From Pleodorina starrii (taxonomy: Eukaryota > Chlorophyta > Chlorophyceae > Chlamydomonadales > Volvocaceae), in contig BRXU01000074.1 in NCBI GenBank assembly GCA_030267565.1, forward strand, positions 1 through 64,000: a stretch of DNA of 64,000 bases. Direction: 5' to 3'. The notes under the pieces were generated by a model. That model made no database searches and was not told the origin of the DNA. It saw only the letters and a list, made by a program, of their open reading frames with translations. This document shows, piece by piece, positions 20,392 through 28,173 of this stretch (its first letter is position 1; each line of letters starts with the position of its first letter). The position numbers and the translations under genes are program-made.

Positions 20392-23286
20392 TCAGCGCAT
20401 GATCTGTTTGCGTGTGCGCTTGGAGCGCCGGATTTGTTGCGGTGGTTTGACCGCGAGGGCGTCCAAGTACTGGTCGACGAGTTCCTCCACGAGGGAGTCC
20501 TCCCGGAGGGATTTCTCGGGTTCCCACGAGTTGTGCTCGGGGCCGTAACCCTCCCACTTGACCAGGAAGTCGCGAACCGTGTGGTTGCCAACTTTCCGAT
20601 CACGGTGGTCGATAATAGCTTGCACTGTCCAGTAGGCGTTGCCACCATCGTCGATGAATTGCGGTGGTGGTGGTTGGTATACGCCTGAACTTCGGTAGGG
20701 TTTCAGTAAGGATACGTGAAACACCGGATGTATTTTGTACCCTGGAGGAAGCGTTAACCGATAGGCGACCTTTCCCACGGTTGCCTCGACCGTGAAAGGG
20801 CCTATGAACTTGGGGTAAAGCTTCTTCGCTCCGGGACCTTTGAGCGCAATGTTCTTTGTGCTTAACAGAACGGAGTCACCCACGGTGAAGGTTGCATCCT
20901 GCCGGGATTTGTCAGCGGCGTTCTTTTGCCTGTCCTGGGCCTTTTGAAGGGCGGCACGAGCTCTCTGAAGCCTTTCTGACATATCCTTAGCAAAGGATGC
21001 CGCCTGAGGAACCTTGGAGCCGAGAACAGAGATGTTTCCGGGCTCCCGTGGCGTGTGCGGCGTCCATAGTTTAAAGGGCGCCGTGCCAATCGACTTGTTC
21101 ATCGAGTTGTTGATTGCGAACTCGATCAACGGTAAATGTTGGTCCCAATCGTCTTGTTTGGGATTCACATAGTGTCGAAGGGTTTCCTCTAACAAACGGT
21201 TCATGCGTTCCGTTTGGCCGTCAGTTTGCGGGTGGTAAGCGGTACTGAGTCGTACCTTCGTACCGAGCAGACGTTGAATCTCAGCCCAGAATTTTCCCGC
21301 GAATTGGGAACCTCTGTCTGAGACGATATCGTCTGGTAACCCGTGATGGCGGAAGACGTTCTGTATATAGAGGTGGGCCACACCCTCTGCGTCAACCGTG
21401 GTGTGTGTGGGAGCAAAGTGGGTCATTTTGCTCAGCCGATCCACAAACACAACAATTGCGTCGTAACCAGAGGTTGTGGTGGGGGGCTGGGTGATCAAGT
21501 CCAGTGTGACACTTCCCCATACCCGTTTGGGTACTGGTAAAGGTTGCAGCAGCCCACGCGGCTTCGTGGTGGAGGCTTTGTTACGCTGGCACTGCGGGCA
21601 ACGGTTTACGTACTGTGATACGTCTGCGTCCAGACGCGGCCACCAGTACACCCGTTTAAGCGCCTCCTGAGTGCGTTCAGGCCCTCGATGCCCGCTGGCA
21701 GCACCGTCGTGATGCTCAGCTATAAGCAGGCGGCGTAACGCGTCAACGTTGGGGACCACCACCTGGTCACCCCTGTAGTACAGTCCGTTGACTTTTTGCA
21801 ACCATTTTACGTTGGTCTTGTTCCGGAACCATGAGTCGTACCGGTAACCAGCGCTGATTCGCTTACGGATATCAGTACTGATTGCAGACCGAGAGAGTAA
21901 TGCGACCATAGGCTGACCCAGGGGTTGAGACATGTCCGCTGTGGACATCTCCGGTGCCCCTTCATAAATGCGGCTAAGAGGGTCGGCCACGTTGATCCTG
22001 CCTGGCTTGTAGGACCAATGAATCTTCTGGTCCTGTAGGAACGAGATCCACCGAGCTTGACGGCGTGAGAGCAAGCCGTTAGCCTTCAGTGAGTCCAGGT
22101 AAGTCAAGGGCTGGTGGTCAGTCACGACTGTCACATCAGGCGCGCCCTCGAGATAGCAACACCACTCTTGTAACGCGTGAATGACACCCAAGGCCTCCTG
22201 GTCGGTGGTTGTGTAATTGCGCTCTGCCGGCGTGAACCGGTGAGAAAGGTATGCAATTGCTCTGTTGTCTTGCAATAAGACGGCTCCCGTTCCGTAAATG
22301 GAAGCATCTGACCAAACTTCGAAGGGTTTGTTCAGGTCAGGCAGGGCCAAAACTGGCGCATTGATCAGTGCACGCTTGACGCCATCAAACGCTGTTTGGC
22401 AATCGTCACACCAATGCCAGGCGCGTTTTTCGCTCGTGATAGCTGTAAGCGGGGCCACCAGGGAGGAATATCCCTGAACGAATCGCCGAAAGTAGTTGGC
22501 GAGACCTAAGAAGCTGCGAAGCTGCTTCAGGTTGGTGGGCGTCGGCCAGTCACGAATGACTTGGATTTTACTTTCATCCACTTTAAGGCCGTCTCTGCCC
22601 ACAATGTGGCCAAGAAACTTCAACTCAGGCTTGTTGAAGGCGCACTTAGTAAGCTTAGCCTTGAACCCTTGCTTTTGGAGGATAGTAAGTACGGTTTGGA
22701 GATGTACTACATGTTCCTCAGGTGTTTTGGAAAACACAAGCAAGTCGTCCAAATAAACGAGGACGAACTTTCCGAGATGTTCGCGAAACATTGCGTTCAT
22801 CGTAGCTTGGAAAGTGGCCGGTGCGTTGGTTAAACCAAAGCACAACACCTTGAAGGCGAATTGCCCTTCGGGTGTGATGAAGGACGTTTTAGGAATGTCC
22901 TCTTTAGTGATCCGCAGTTGGTGATACCCAGACTGGAGATCAATGGAGCTGAAGATGCGCGCGCCGGAAAGCTGATCGAACAGTTCCTGGATATTCGGCA
23001 TTGGATAACGCCGTTTAACAGTAATTTTGTTGAGCTCACGGTAATCGAGTACCATGCGCAATTTGAATCCGGTTGGAGAGTCGGGGTCTCGTTTACGGAC
23101 AAAAATTACTGGCGCGCCGAAAGGAGAGTTAGAAGGCTCGATGAAACCCTTCTGCAGCAAGTCGGCAATTTGCCGTTTGCACTCGGCCCTTTCGTCTGGT
23201 GACAGGCGATATGCGCGTTTTGCTGGAGGATTCGCGCCGGGAACAAGAGGAATGGTCCTGCTCGCGAATGCCTGTAATTTCTGCAA
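20392..23286 (-). CDS. Chromovirus pol: reverse transcriptase, RNase H, integrase, chromodomain
   Basis: A frame of 964 codons read from 23286 down to 20392. RT at about 25-250 has D116 in SSIDLQSGYHQL, CFGLTNAPATFQ and VYLDD at 177-181. RNase H at about 320-440 has D327, E364, D390 and D435. Integrase: H526-X6-H533-X29-C563-X2-C566 zinc finger, then catalytic D596, D657 and E693, with 35 residues between the last two, followed by a GPF-type segment at 828-866 (KFIGPF...HPVFHVSLLKPY). A chromodomain lies at about 885-945 (FLVKWEGYGPEHNSWEP). Chromodomains of this family bind methylated histone H3 and direct insertion to heterochromatin, which fits a subtelomeric site. The frame differs from the protease ORF, which overlaps it at 23129-23286. 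The initial codon at 23286 is TTG, so the product is presumably made by frame change or is broken. Confidence 0.95.
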   Translation of the reverse strand: MQKLQAFASRTIPLVPGANPPAKRAYRLSPDERAECKRQIADLLQKGFIEPSNSPFGAPVIFVRKRDPDSPTGFKLRMVLDYRELNKITVKRRYPMPNIQELFDQLSGARIFSSIDLQSGYHQLRITKEDIPKTSFITPEGQFAFKVLCFGLTNAPATFQATMNAMFREHLGKFVLVYLDDLLVFSKTPEEHVVHLQTVLTILQKQGFKAKLTKCAFNKPELKFLGHIVGRDGLKVDESKIQVIRDWPTPTNLKQLRSFLGLANYFRRFVQGYSSLVAPLTAITSEKRAWHWCDDCQTAFDGVKRALINAPVLALPDLNKPFEVWSDASIYGTGAVLLQDNRAIAYLSHRFTPAERNYTTTDQEALGVIHALQEWCCYLEGAPDVTVVTDHQPLTYLDSLKANGLLSRRQARWISFLQDQKIHWSYKPGRINVADPLSRIYEGAPEMSTADMSQPLGQPMVALLSRSAISTDIRKRISAGYRYDSWFRNKTNVKWLQKVNGLYYRGDQVVVPNVDALRRLLIAEHHDGAASGHRGPERTQEALKRVYWWPRLDADVSQYVNRCPQCQRNKASTTKPRGLLQPLPVPKRVWGSVTLDLITQPPTTTSGYDAIVVFVDRLSKMTHFAPTHTTVDAEGVAHLYIQNVFRHHGLPDDIVSDRGSQFAGKFWAEIQRLLGTKVRLSTAYHPQTDGQTERMNRLLEETLRHYVNPKQDDWDQHLPLIEFAINNSMNKSIGTAPFKLWTPHTPREPGNISVLGSKVPQAASFAKDMSERLQRARAALQKAQDRQKNAADKSRQDATFTVGDSVLLSTKNIALKGPGAKKLYPKFIGPFTVEATVGKVAYRLTLPPGYKIHPVFHVSLLKPYRSSGVYQPPPPQFIDDGGNAYWTVQAIIDHRDRKVGNHTVRDFLVKWEGYGPEHNSWEPEKSLREDSLVEELVDQYLDALAVKPPQQIRRSKRTRKQIMR

Positions 23287-24730
23287 AGACGTCCTTGTAT
23301 TTCGAAAGGAGTGCTTGCAGCTGGTGATCGGGCACCAGGTCGGGTGGCTGTGGTCCTGAAACGGACCCGCCGACTGCAGTCGTTGCCACCTCAGGTGTTG
23401 GTTGTGCTGTCCCGCCAGCGTCGGGGTACTCGTCGGTTTCAGGCCGTACGAGCATCAAGAACGCGTCCGCGCCCTTGCGGATCGACTTGGCTGCTTGTTT
23501 CGCAGTCAGAAGGTCGACCGACGTCGCTGCAAACAGGGTGGTGGTGACCCAATTCATGAGTCGTGCCGGCTCCGAGAGCCCCTGTGCGTATTTAGGCCGC
23601 AACACGATTGACCTGCTGCCTTTGACCAAGGTGAGGGTATCCGTGTTCCAACACATGCGAGCCTTGCGACGTTTCAACCAATCCGTGCCGAGAATGATAC
23701 CGGCGGGGCCGATACCATCCTTCATGACCAACAGGCGAACTGAGTCCCTGAAGGCGCCGATTTTGATGGGCATGTTGATTTCCCCGAGAAGCGGATGTGG
23801 CTTCCCGTCGGCGAGGCGAACGGAGGTTGTGTTGGACGGTTGTGCTGTGATCCCTAGAGCGGAAATGAACGCCTTGGGAACAAACCCGTCAGCGGTGCCT
23901 TTCGTGTTGGCGCCGCTATCCACTAGTACGGTCGCCGGCTTCGAGGAAGCGAGGCAGTCGAACGTCATGGAGTGCGTAGTGTCACTGCCGTCGAAGGACT
24001 GAAGTGACGCCACGGTTGCTGGAGAATCGTACCACAGCTGTACGGGGTAAGGGGTTGGGGGCATAGGAAGGCGCCCAACACCACCTTTGCCGTTTGCTGA
24101 TACTAGCAACTGAGTACCAGCTGGCAGTTCTTCAACGAGCTTGTAGCGAAGCTGTTGAAAGTAGCGCGTCAAGTGTGGGAACTTGGGGACCACGAACAGT
24201 GCACACGTGTGCTGTGGGTCCTGGCGCTTGCAACGTTCGTAGTGCTGCTGATAGGAACGCACGTTTTGGGGTGCTACACAGCACCAGAGGGCTTCACCAG
24301 CGACATTTTGCAAGTAAAACGTTTCTGGTGTGGCAAAGCGTGAGCACAGAGCATTCGTGCCGTGGGGATTACATGCGGCGTCGTACGACAATACGACACC
24401 CAGCAAGGTCTGCAGTCTGGTGAAAATGGACGGAGCCACCATGCGATCAGGTGCGTTCAGTAAAAACGACGACGACCTGGCAGCCTTCTCAGTCACACTA
24501 ACACCATTCCGCTGGACAGCCGCGATGGCTGGGCCTGACTCACCAACAGCAGGCATTTCTGCCGCTGCTACGTTGGAATCGTCCGGAATCTCCGAGGCAG
24601 GTCCAGAGGCAAGTGCCGAAACAAGGACACCATGAATTGCCTCAGCTGTCCACCCATGGCCGCCATGACATGCGAAAAGGTTAGGCTCTTGCGGCATTGC
24701 AGCCGCGCCCTCAGCCCACGCGCCAACCAC
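23129..24730 (-). CDS. Chromovirus protease ORF with an N-terminal methyltransferase-like domain
   Basis: 533 codons, directly continuous with Gag in the same frame after a TAG at 24731-24733. The aspartic protease motif VLVDSGAN is at about 268-275 (catalytic D271), with the flap and ILGTDWL at 346-352. Residues 85-215 are unusual: LSYDAACN, NALCSRFATPETF, AGEALWC and LFVVPKF occur in the same order and spacing as pieces of the methyltransferase-like domain of the DIRS pol here (DRFAS, N...RF, ENNWCNPPF, VVLPVW). The catalytic NPPF position is replaced by CVAPQN, so activity is unlikely. The C-terminal SKYKDVFAEITG is the usual start of Gypsy RT, after which this frame loses the family match near 23230-23260 and pol continues in another frame. 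Protease would mature Gag-Pol. Confidence 0.85.
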   Translation of the reverse strand: MVGAWAEGAAAMPQEPNLFACHGGHGWTAEAIHGVLVSALASGPASEIPDDSNVAAAEMPAVGESGPAIAAVQRNGVSVTEKAARSSSFLLNAPDRMVAPSIFTRLQTLLGVVLSYDAACNPHGTNALCSRFATPETFYLQNVAGEALWCCVAPQNVRSYQQHYERCKRQDPQHTCALFVVPKFPHLTRYFQQLRYKLVEELPAGTQLLVSANGKGGVGRLPMPPTPYPVQLWYDSPATVASLQSFDGSDTTHSMTFDCLASSKPATVLVDSGANTKGTADGFVPKAFISALGITAQPSNTTSVRLADGKPHPLLGEINMPIKIGAFRDSVRLLVMKDGIGPAGIILGTDWLKRRKARMCWNTDTLTLVKGSRSIVLRPKYAQGLSEPARLMNWVTTTLFAATSVDLLTAKQAAKSIRKGADAFLMLVRPETDEYPDAGGTAQPTPEVATTAVGGSVSGPQPPDLVPDHQLQALLSKYKDVFAEITGIREQDHSSCSRRESSSKTRISPVTRRKGRVQTANCRLAAEGFHRAF

Positions 24731-26602
24731 CTATTTGGACTGGTACTTCTGGAAAACGGCCTGCAACTCCGCCTGCAGCTGGGCGGCGTCCCCCTTCTTG
24801 CGGCCGCCGTGCGCGTCACGCTTCTTGGGCTTTCCGCCGTGGTTGCCGCGCTTGTTGCCGCCCTTGCCCTGGGATGGCCGGTTGTTGCCACCACCGCCGC
24901 CACCGTTGTTCTTGTGGATGCCACCCTTCACGGACAAGCGGGGCGGATCAGAGTGGGCAGCGTTCAGGTCAGCGGATTTGGTGGTGGTGTACTTGCTTTC
25001 CGCGAGTGCCACCCCCAGAGTGTACTTGATGAGGGCCTCGACATCAGTCCAAGGTGCACCAGACACTGGCTGGAAATCCACTTTTTTCCTGAGCGCGGGT
25101 TGCAGGCCCATTTTGAACCAAGAAATGCGGTCGTACATGCTCATTTCGCCCACGTGTTGCATCACGAGGCGGTACGAAGCGACATATGCCTGGATGGTGC
25201 TGGTCTGCTTAACTTCTCCGTTATGCAGGCGCTTGCGTGCGTCTTCCGGTGTGTCACGGTACGGGTGATCCCACTGAATGAGGAAATCGGTGCGCAACTC
25301 TTCGACAGTGGGGTTGCGTCCCTTTGCGCGCCAGTCGCGCATGTACACCATGCACCACTGCTGCGCGTCACCCGCTAGGTGGAAGATGAAGTGTGTCACC
25401 GGGTCGACACCACGCATCACCAAGTACGTCACCAGGACATCGAACCAGGTCCGCACACACGTGATGTGTTTGTCCATGACCCCCGTGAAATGCTTGAAGG
25501 GAATGCGGTCCTCACGTGTGGGGCCCGATGGCGCGGCCGTCCCTGCCGTGGGTGTTGGGATAGGAGGTGGCGGTGGCACCAAGCCCGTGTGTGGATGTGG
25601 CACCACGCCCTCCTGCCCCGCTGCAAGGGAACCCTGGCCCTGGGTGTGTTCGACTCCTCCCACACTAGGTCGCAGTGGTTCCGGGTTGCTTACCCCGGCC
25701 TGGTTGAGGATGGGCGCCAGGAAGTCTGGCGTCGGTCGGCTGAGCTTCCACTCAGCAATGCCCTCGTACAGGCGCTTCAGCTCAGGCGTCGTCAGGAGGG
25801 GATGACTCCCCTTGGCCAGCTCGTGGTTTATGAACATGGCCGCCGAGTTGGTGAGGCCCGGCGCCTCGAAGCAGCAGACGTACTTCTGTACAAAAGGCTG
25901 GTGCGCCCACGCGTGAAGGTGCTCCTTCAGGGGCTGCTCCCGGTCGGCCGCTGAGGTACCCGCCATTCCGGCGAGACCGGCCGCACCCGCCAGCGCATCA
26001 GCGAAGGTGCGCTGAGTCGGCTGCTGCTGGCCCTCCGGCGTCTTCGCGAAGCGGACGGTGGGCGACTCGCGCCGAGCCGCGTGCTGCACGCCAAAAGCCG
26101 GCAGCTCCTCCTTCTGCACCTGGCCGTCTTCCATTTCCGCGTCGTCCTCATCGGAGCTGGAGCCGGCGTCCTCGGTGGCCGCCCGCTTGGCGCCGGCTTG
26201 CGCTTGCGCTACGACCGCGATTGCGGCAGCCGCAGCATCCGCGGCTTGCTGCCTCGCGATGTGGAGTTCCGACTTCGTGTTGTTATGCTCCTCCTGCAGC
26301 TGAGCAAGCTTTTGCTGCATTAGGTTTTGCTGTTGCAGCAACTGCTCAACCTGCTGCTGCGTTATGGGAGGCGTGTTGGACTCCATTTGCTTAGCAGACA
26401 AGGAAGTCTCCAGAGCGTCGACGCGCTCCTGCGCTTCCTCTGCAGTGCTCGGAAGGGAGTCGATGCCAACGGCCGTCGCCGCGTCACGCAGCTGCGCAGC
26501 CGTGAGGCCCTTCGTCTGTGGAGGGGCCACATCATTAAGAACGGCAGTTTGTTGAATGATCTGGCGCCAGAGTTTTTTGAGGTTTGTGCTGATTTTAGCC
26601 AT
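24731..26602 (-). CDS. Chromovirus Gag
   Basis: 623 codons from an ATG at 26600-26602 to TAG 24731-24733. Residues 55-125 are Gln/Leu/Glu-rich with coiled-coil character (QQQVEQLLQQQNLMQQKLAQ), followed by an Ala-rich and acidic linker. The retrotransposon Gag core is at about 365-535 (HFTGVMDKHI, HLAGDAQQW, DTPEDARKRL, SMYDRISWFKMGL). There is no CCHC knuckle; instead a Gly/Lys/Arg/Asn-rich tail at 559-604 probably binds RNA. Proline-rich stretches lie around 340-360. The protein should assemble the particle that packages element RNA. The TAG is followed in the same frame by the protease ORF with no overlap, so Gag-Pol by stop-codon read-through is possible. Confidence 0.88.
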   Translation of the reverse strand: MAKISTNLKKLWRQIIQQTAVLNDVAPPQTKGLTAAQLRDAATAVGIDSLPSTAEEAQERVDALETSLSAKQMESNTPPITQQQVEQLLQQQNLMQQKLAQLQEEHNNTKSELHIARQQAADAAAAAIAVVAQAQAGAKRAATEDAGSSSDEDDAEMEDGQVQKEELPAFGVQHAARRESPTVRFAKTPEGQQQPTQRTFADALAGAAGLAGMAGTSAADREQPLKEHLHAWAHQPFVQKYVCCFEAPGLTNSAAMFINHELAKGSHPLLTTPELKRLYEGIAEWKLSRPTPDFLAPILNQAGVSNPEPLRPSVGGVEHTQGQGSLAAGQEGVVPHPHTGLVPPPPPIPTPTAGTAAPSGPTREDRIPFKHFTGVMDKHITCVRTWFDVLVTYLVMRGVDPVTHFIFHLAGDAQQWCMVYMRDWRAKGRNPTVEELRTDFLIQWDHPYRDTPEDARKRLHNGEVKQTSTIQAYVASYRLVMQHVGEMSMYDRISWFKMGLQPALRKKVDFQPVSGAPWTDVEALIKYTLGVALAESKYTTTKSADLNAAHSDPPRLSVKGGIHKNNGGGGGGNNRPSQGKGGNKRGNHGGKPKKRDAHGGRKKGDAAQLQAELQAVFQKYQSK

Positions 26603-26705
26603 GATGGCCGCGGTCTAGACGACGCGGAAGGTCGAAGCAAGATCGCAAAATCAGACAGATAACAATACTCTATAGCTTTTATGTTAGCTATATGGCGCGA
26701 TAAAA

Positions 26706-27008
26706 GCGACCGTCGCTAGAAGTGCTTTACGAGTCGCTGATGCGGCGGCGAGGAAGCAAAGCTTCTCAGCCAACGTCGCAAAATGCGCCGTTATAAAGGC
26801 AGCCGTAAATGCGTAGAAGCCGAGGCTTCGTAGCAGGCACCAGGCGCGGCTCACGAAGAGCACAGGCGCAGCTCACAAGGAGCGCAGCCGGGGCGCAGCT
26901 CGCGAAGAGCGCAGCCCAAGGCGCAGCTACTCGGGTAGCAAGCTTCCAAAGGAAGCGTAGCTACAAGTGGCAGGGCCACTTGCCGCCGAAGCGGGAAGCG
27001 AAGCTTCC
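26706..27008 (-). other. Hairpin-rich 5' leader of the chromovirus
   Basis: Between the Gag ATG and the primer-binding site lies a ladder of at least nine short perfect hairpins, including 26706-26716 (GCGAC/GTCGC), 26753-26765 (GAAGC/GCTTC), 26849-26861, 26871-26883 and 26898-26910 (each GCTC/GAGC with a 5-nt loop), 26926-26939, 26942-26956, 26965-26981 (AAGTGGC/GCCACTT, 3-nt loop) and 26994-27008. No convincing gene is present. It is the packaging and translation leader by position. Confidence 0.75.
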
Positions 27009-27062
27009 GCTCGGGGCGCCGCCGAGAGCGCAGCCGATCCTACTACTATGAGTCCTTAGTTA

Positions 27063-27075
27063 GAACTCGATACCA
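27063..27075 (-). other. Primer-binding site of the chromovirus
   Basis: On the minus strand TGGTATCGAGTTC begins two bases inside the 5' LTR. TGG pairs with a tRNA CCA end, and TGGTATC equals the start of the initiator-methionine tRNA site used by many LTR elements. The bases after that do not follow the plant initiator consensus, so the tRNA is not certain. Confidence 0.65.
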
Positions 27076-27077
27076 CT

Positions 27078-27431
27078 TGTAAGACTCTACTAGTCTTCCC
27101 AGGATCTTTCTAAGGTAACTCACCGAGGATCGGGTTAGAGTTCGGTTCTTATTATGCGGAAGCGTAGATTGTTTACCGAATAGCGTGTTATAGATAAGAT
27201 ACATATCACAGTAGGTGGTATCAACAGATACCGTGTAAGAACATTGAAGAGTAATTCTCTGTCGTCTCCACGTAGAGCGACGCCTTAATGCGTACTCCAG
27301 ATGCGTACCATTCCGCAGTACAACTGCTAACGGAAAGGTAACAGGTACTTTATTGGCTCGTTCCTCCGCCAGGACGTGAGACCAATATAACACTATTAAA
27401 ATAGCGTTAAGTTCGTGCAAGCAAGCTTACA
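27078..27431 (-). repeat. Chromovirus 5' LTR
   Basis: 354 bp, identical by eye to 14344-14697. It is flanked on the outside by the second CACAC target duplication (27432-27436) and on the inside by the primer-binding site. It should carry the promoter for minus-strand transcription; no particular element was assigned. Confidence 0.95.
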
Positions 27432-27436
27432 CACAC

Positions 27437-27849
27437 CACCCATTCACCCCACAGCCACGGCCTTGGCCTTGAGCTGCTTGCCTTTCACAGCAGCCTTCCC
27501 GTGTTCCCGGCCCCCCTCACCCGTGCAGCAGTCTGCCCACCCGCTCCCCCTGCTGCCCCTCCTCCCCGCCTGCCACGTTCCCTTGCCGGTTGAGACGGGC
27601 CGGCCCCCGTTGGCTCCACCGCCGTCACCTCCTCTACTCCCCGACCGGTCGTGTCCACCATAGCCCCGGTAGCCCCCTCCCCGCCGGCCCCTACAGCAGC
27701 ACCCCCACCACCCGCGGCTCGCGGCAAATAAAATATATATTCGTGAGAAGATTTTGCGAGATGCCTTGGAGTTTTTATTGAAACTTTAAAAATTTGCGAG
27801 GGACCCTTTCGAGTTTTGTTTGACACTTTGCGAGGTCCCAAACAGTTAA
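27437..27849. other. Low-copy flank, possible Gly/Ala-rich minus-strand coding remnant
   Basis: The CT-rich plus strand at 27437-27720 reads on the minus strand as low-complexity Gly/Ala/Arg sequence, with a possible C-terminus rich in Lys/Ala (KAAVKGKQLKAKAVAVG then stop) near 27445-27500 in another frame. This may be the end of an Ala/Lys-rich gene or chance low complexity. From 27720 it becomes AT-rich and carries three TTGCGAG motifs (27754, 27793, 27827), the same motif found at 14138 and 14227 on the other side of the chromovirus. Confidence 0.3.
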
Positions 27850-28173
27850 TTATTTATTCGCAAAAAGATTGCGTCGGTACGGTATTCTGAAAGTCAGCTT
27901 TTCGGTGCCAACCATGATACATACTCGCAAGCATTCACTGGCCTGTCTATCACACACTCTATCTGTGCGCTAGCCTATGCCAGAGCATACCTTGGCTGGG
28001 TGGACACGGCATGGAGCATGGATAACCCCATCCACTACTACCCTATTCCTGCTGCCCATGTTATCCCACATGGTGCTGTACATCCGCTACCTCCCCCACC
28101 CGCTGGTCAATTAATCCTTAAAATAGATACACTGTCAGGAATGGAGGACCTGTTCAGTGAAGTAAGCGAGTGA
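27850..28173 (+). CDS. Possible last exon of an unknown gene
   Basis: An open stretch of 107 codons follows TAA 27847-27849 and ends in TGA 28171-28173. It has no early ATG; the first in-frame ATG is near the middle (MDNPIHYYPIPAAH). The translation has balanced composition, ordinary residue use and no low-complexity bias before a short proline run (HPLPPPPAGQ), and ends GMEDLFSEVSE. It is not recognised. It could be a 3' exon, since AG acceptor sites lie upstream (for example at 27867 and 27893), or a transposon remnant. Confidence 0.3.
   Translation, partial: LFIRKKIASVRYSESQLFGANHDTYSQAFTGLSITHSICALAYARAYLGWVDTAWSMDNPIHYYPIPAAHVIPHGAVHPLPPPPAGQLILKIDTLSGMEDLFSEVSE

Larger units (their letters stand above)
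14344..27431 (-). mobile_element. Chromovirus (Ty3/Gypsy LTR retrotransposon with chromodomain), interrupted by a DIRS element
   Basis: The two LTRs (14344-14697 and 27078-27431, both 354 bp, TGTAAG...CTTACA) look identical and are flanked by the same five bases, CACAC, at 14339-14343 and 27432-27436, which is the expected Gypsy target duplication. Reading on the minus strand from right to left, the order is 5' LTR, primer-binding site, hairpin-rich leader, Gag, protease ORF, RT-RNase H-integrase-chromodomain ORF, 3' hairpin repeats, polypurine tract, 3' LTR. The whole insertion is 13,088 bp. Removing the 5,119 bp added by the nested DIRS insertion leaves 7,969 bp. Identical LTRs mean recent insertion. 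Expression would need read-through of a TAG after Gag and a frame change before RT, so this copy may be defective. Confidence 0.93.
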
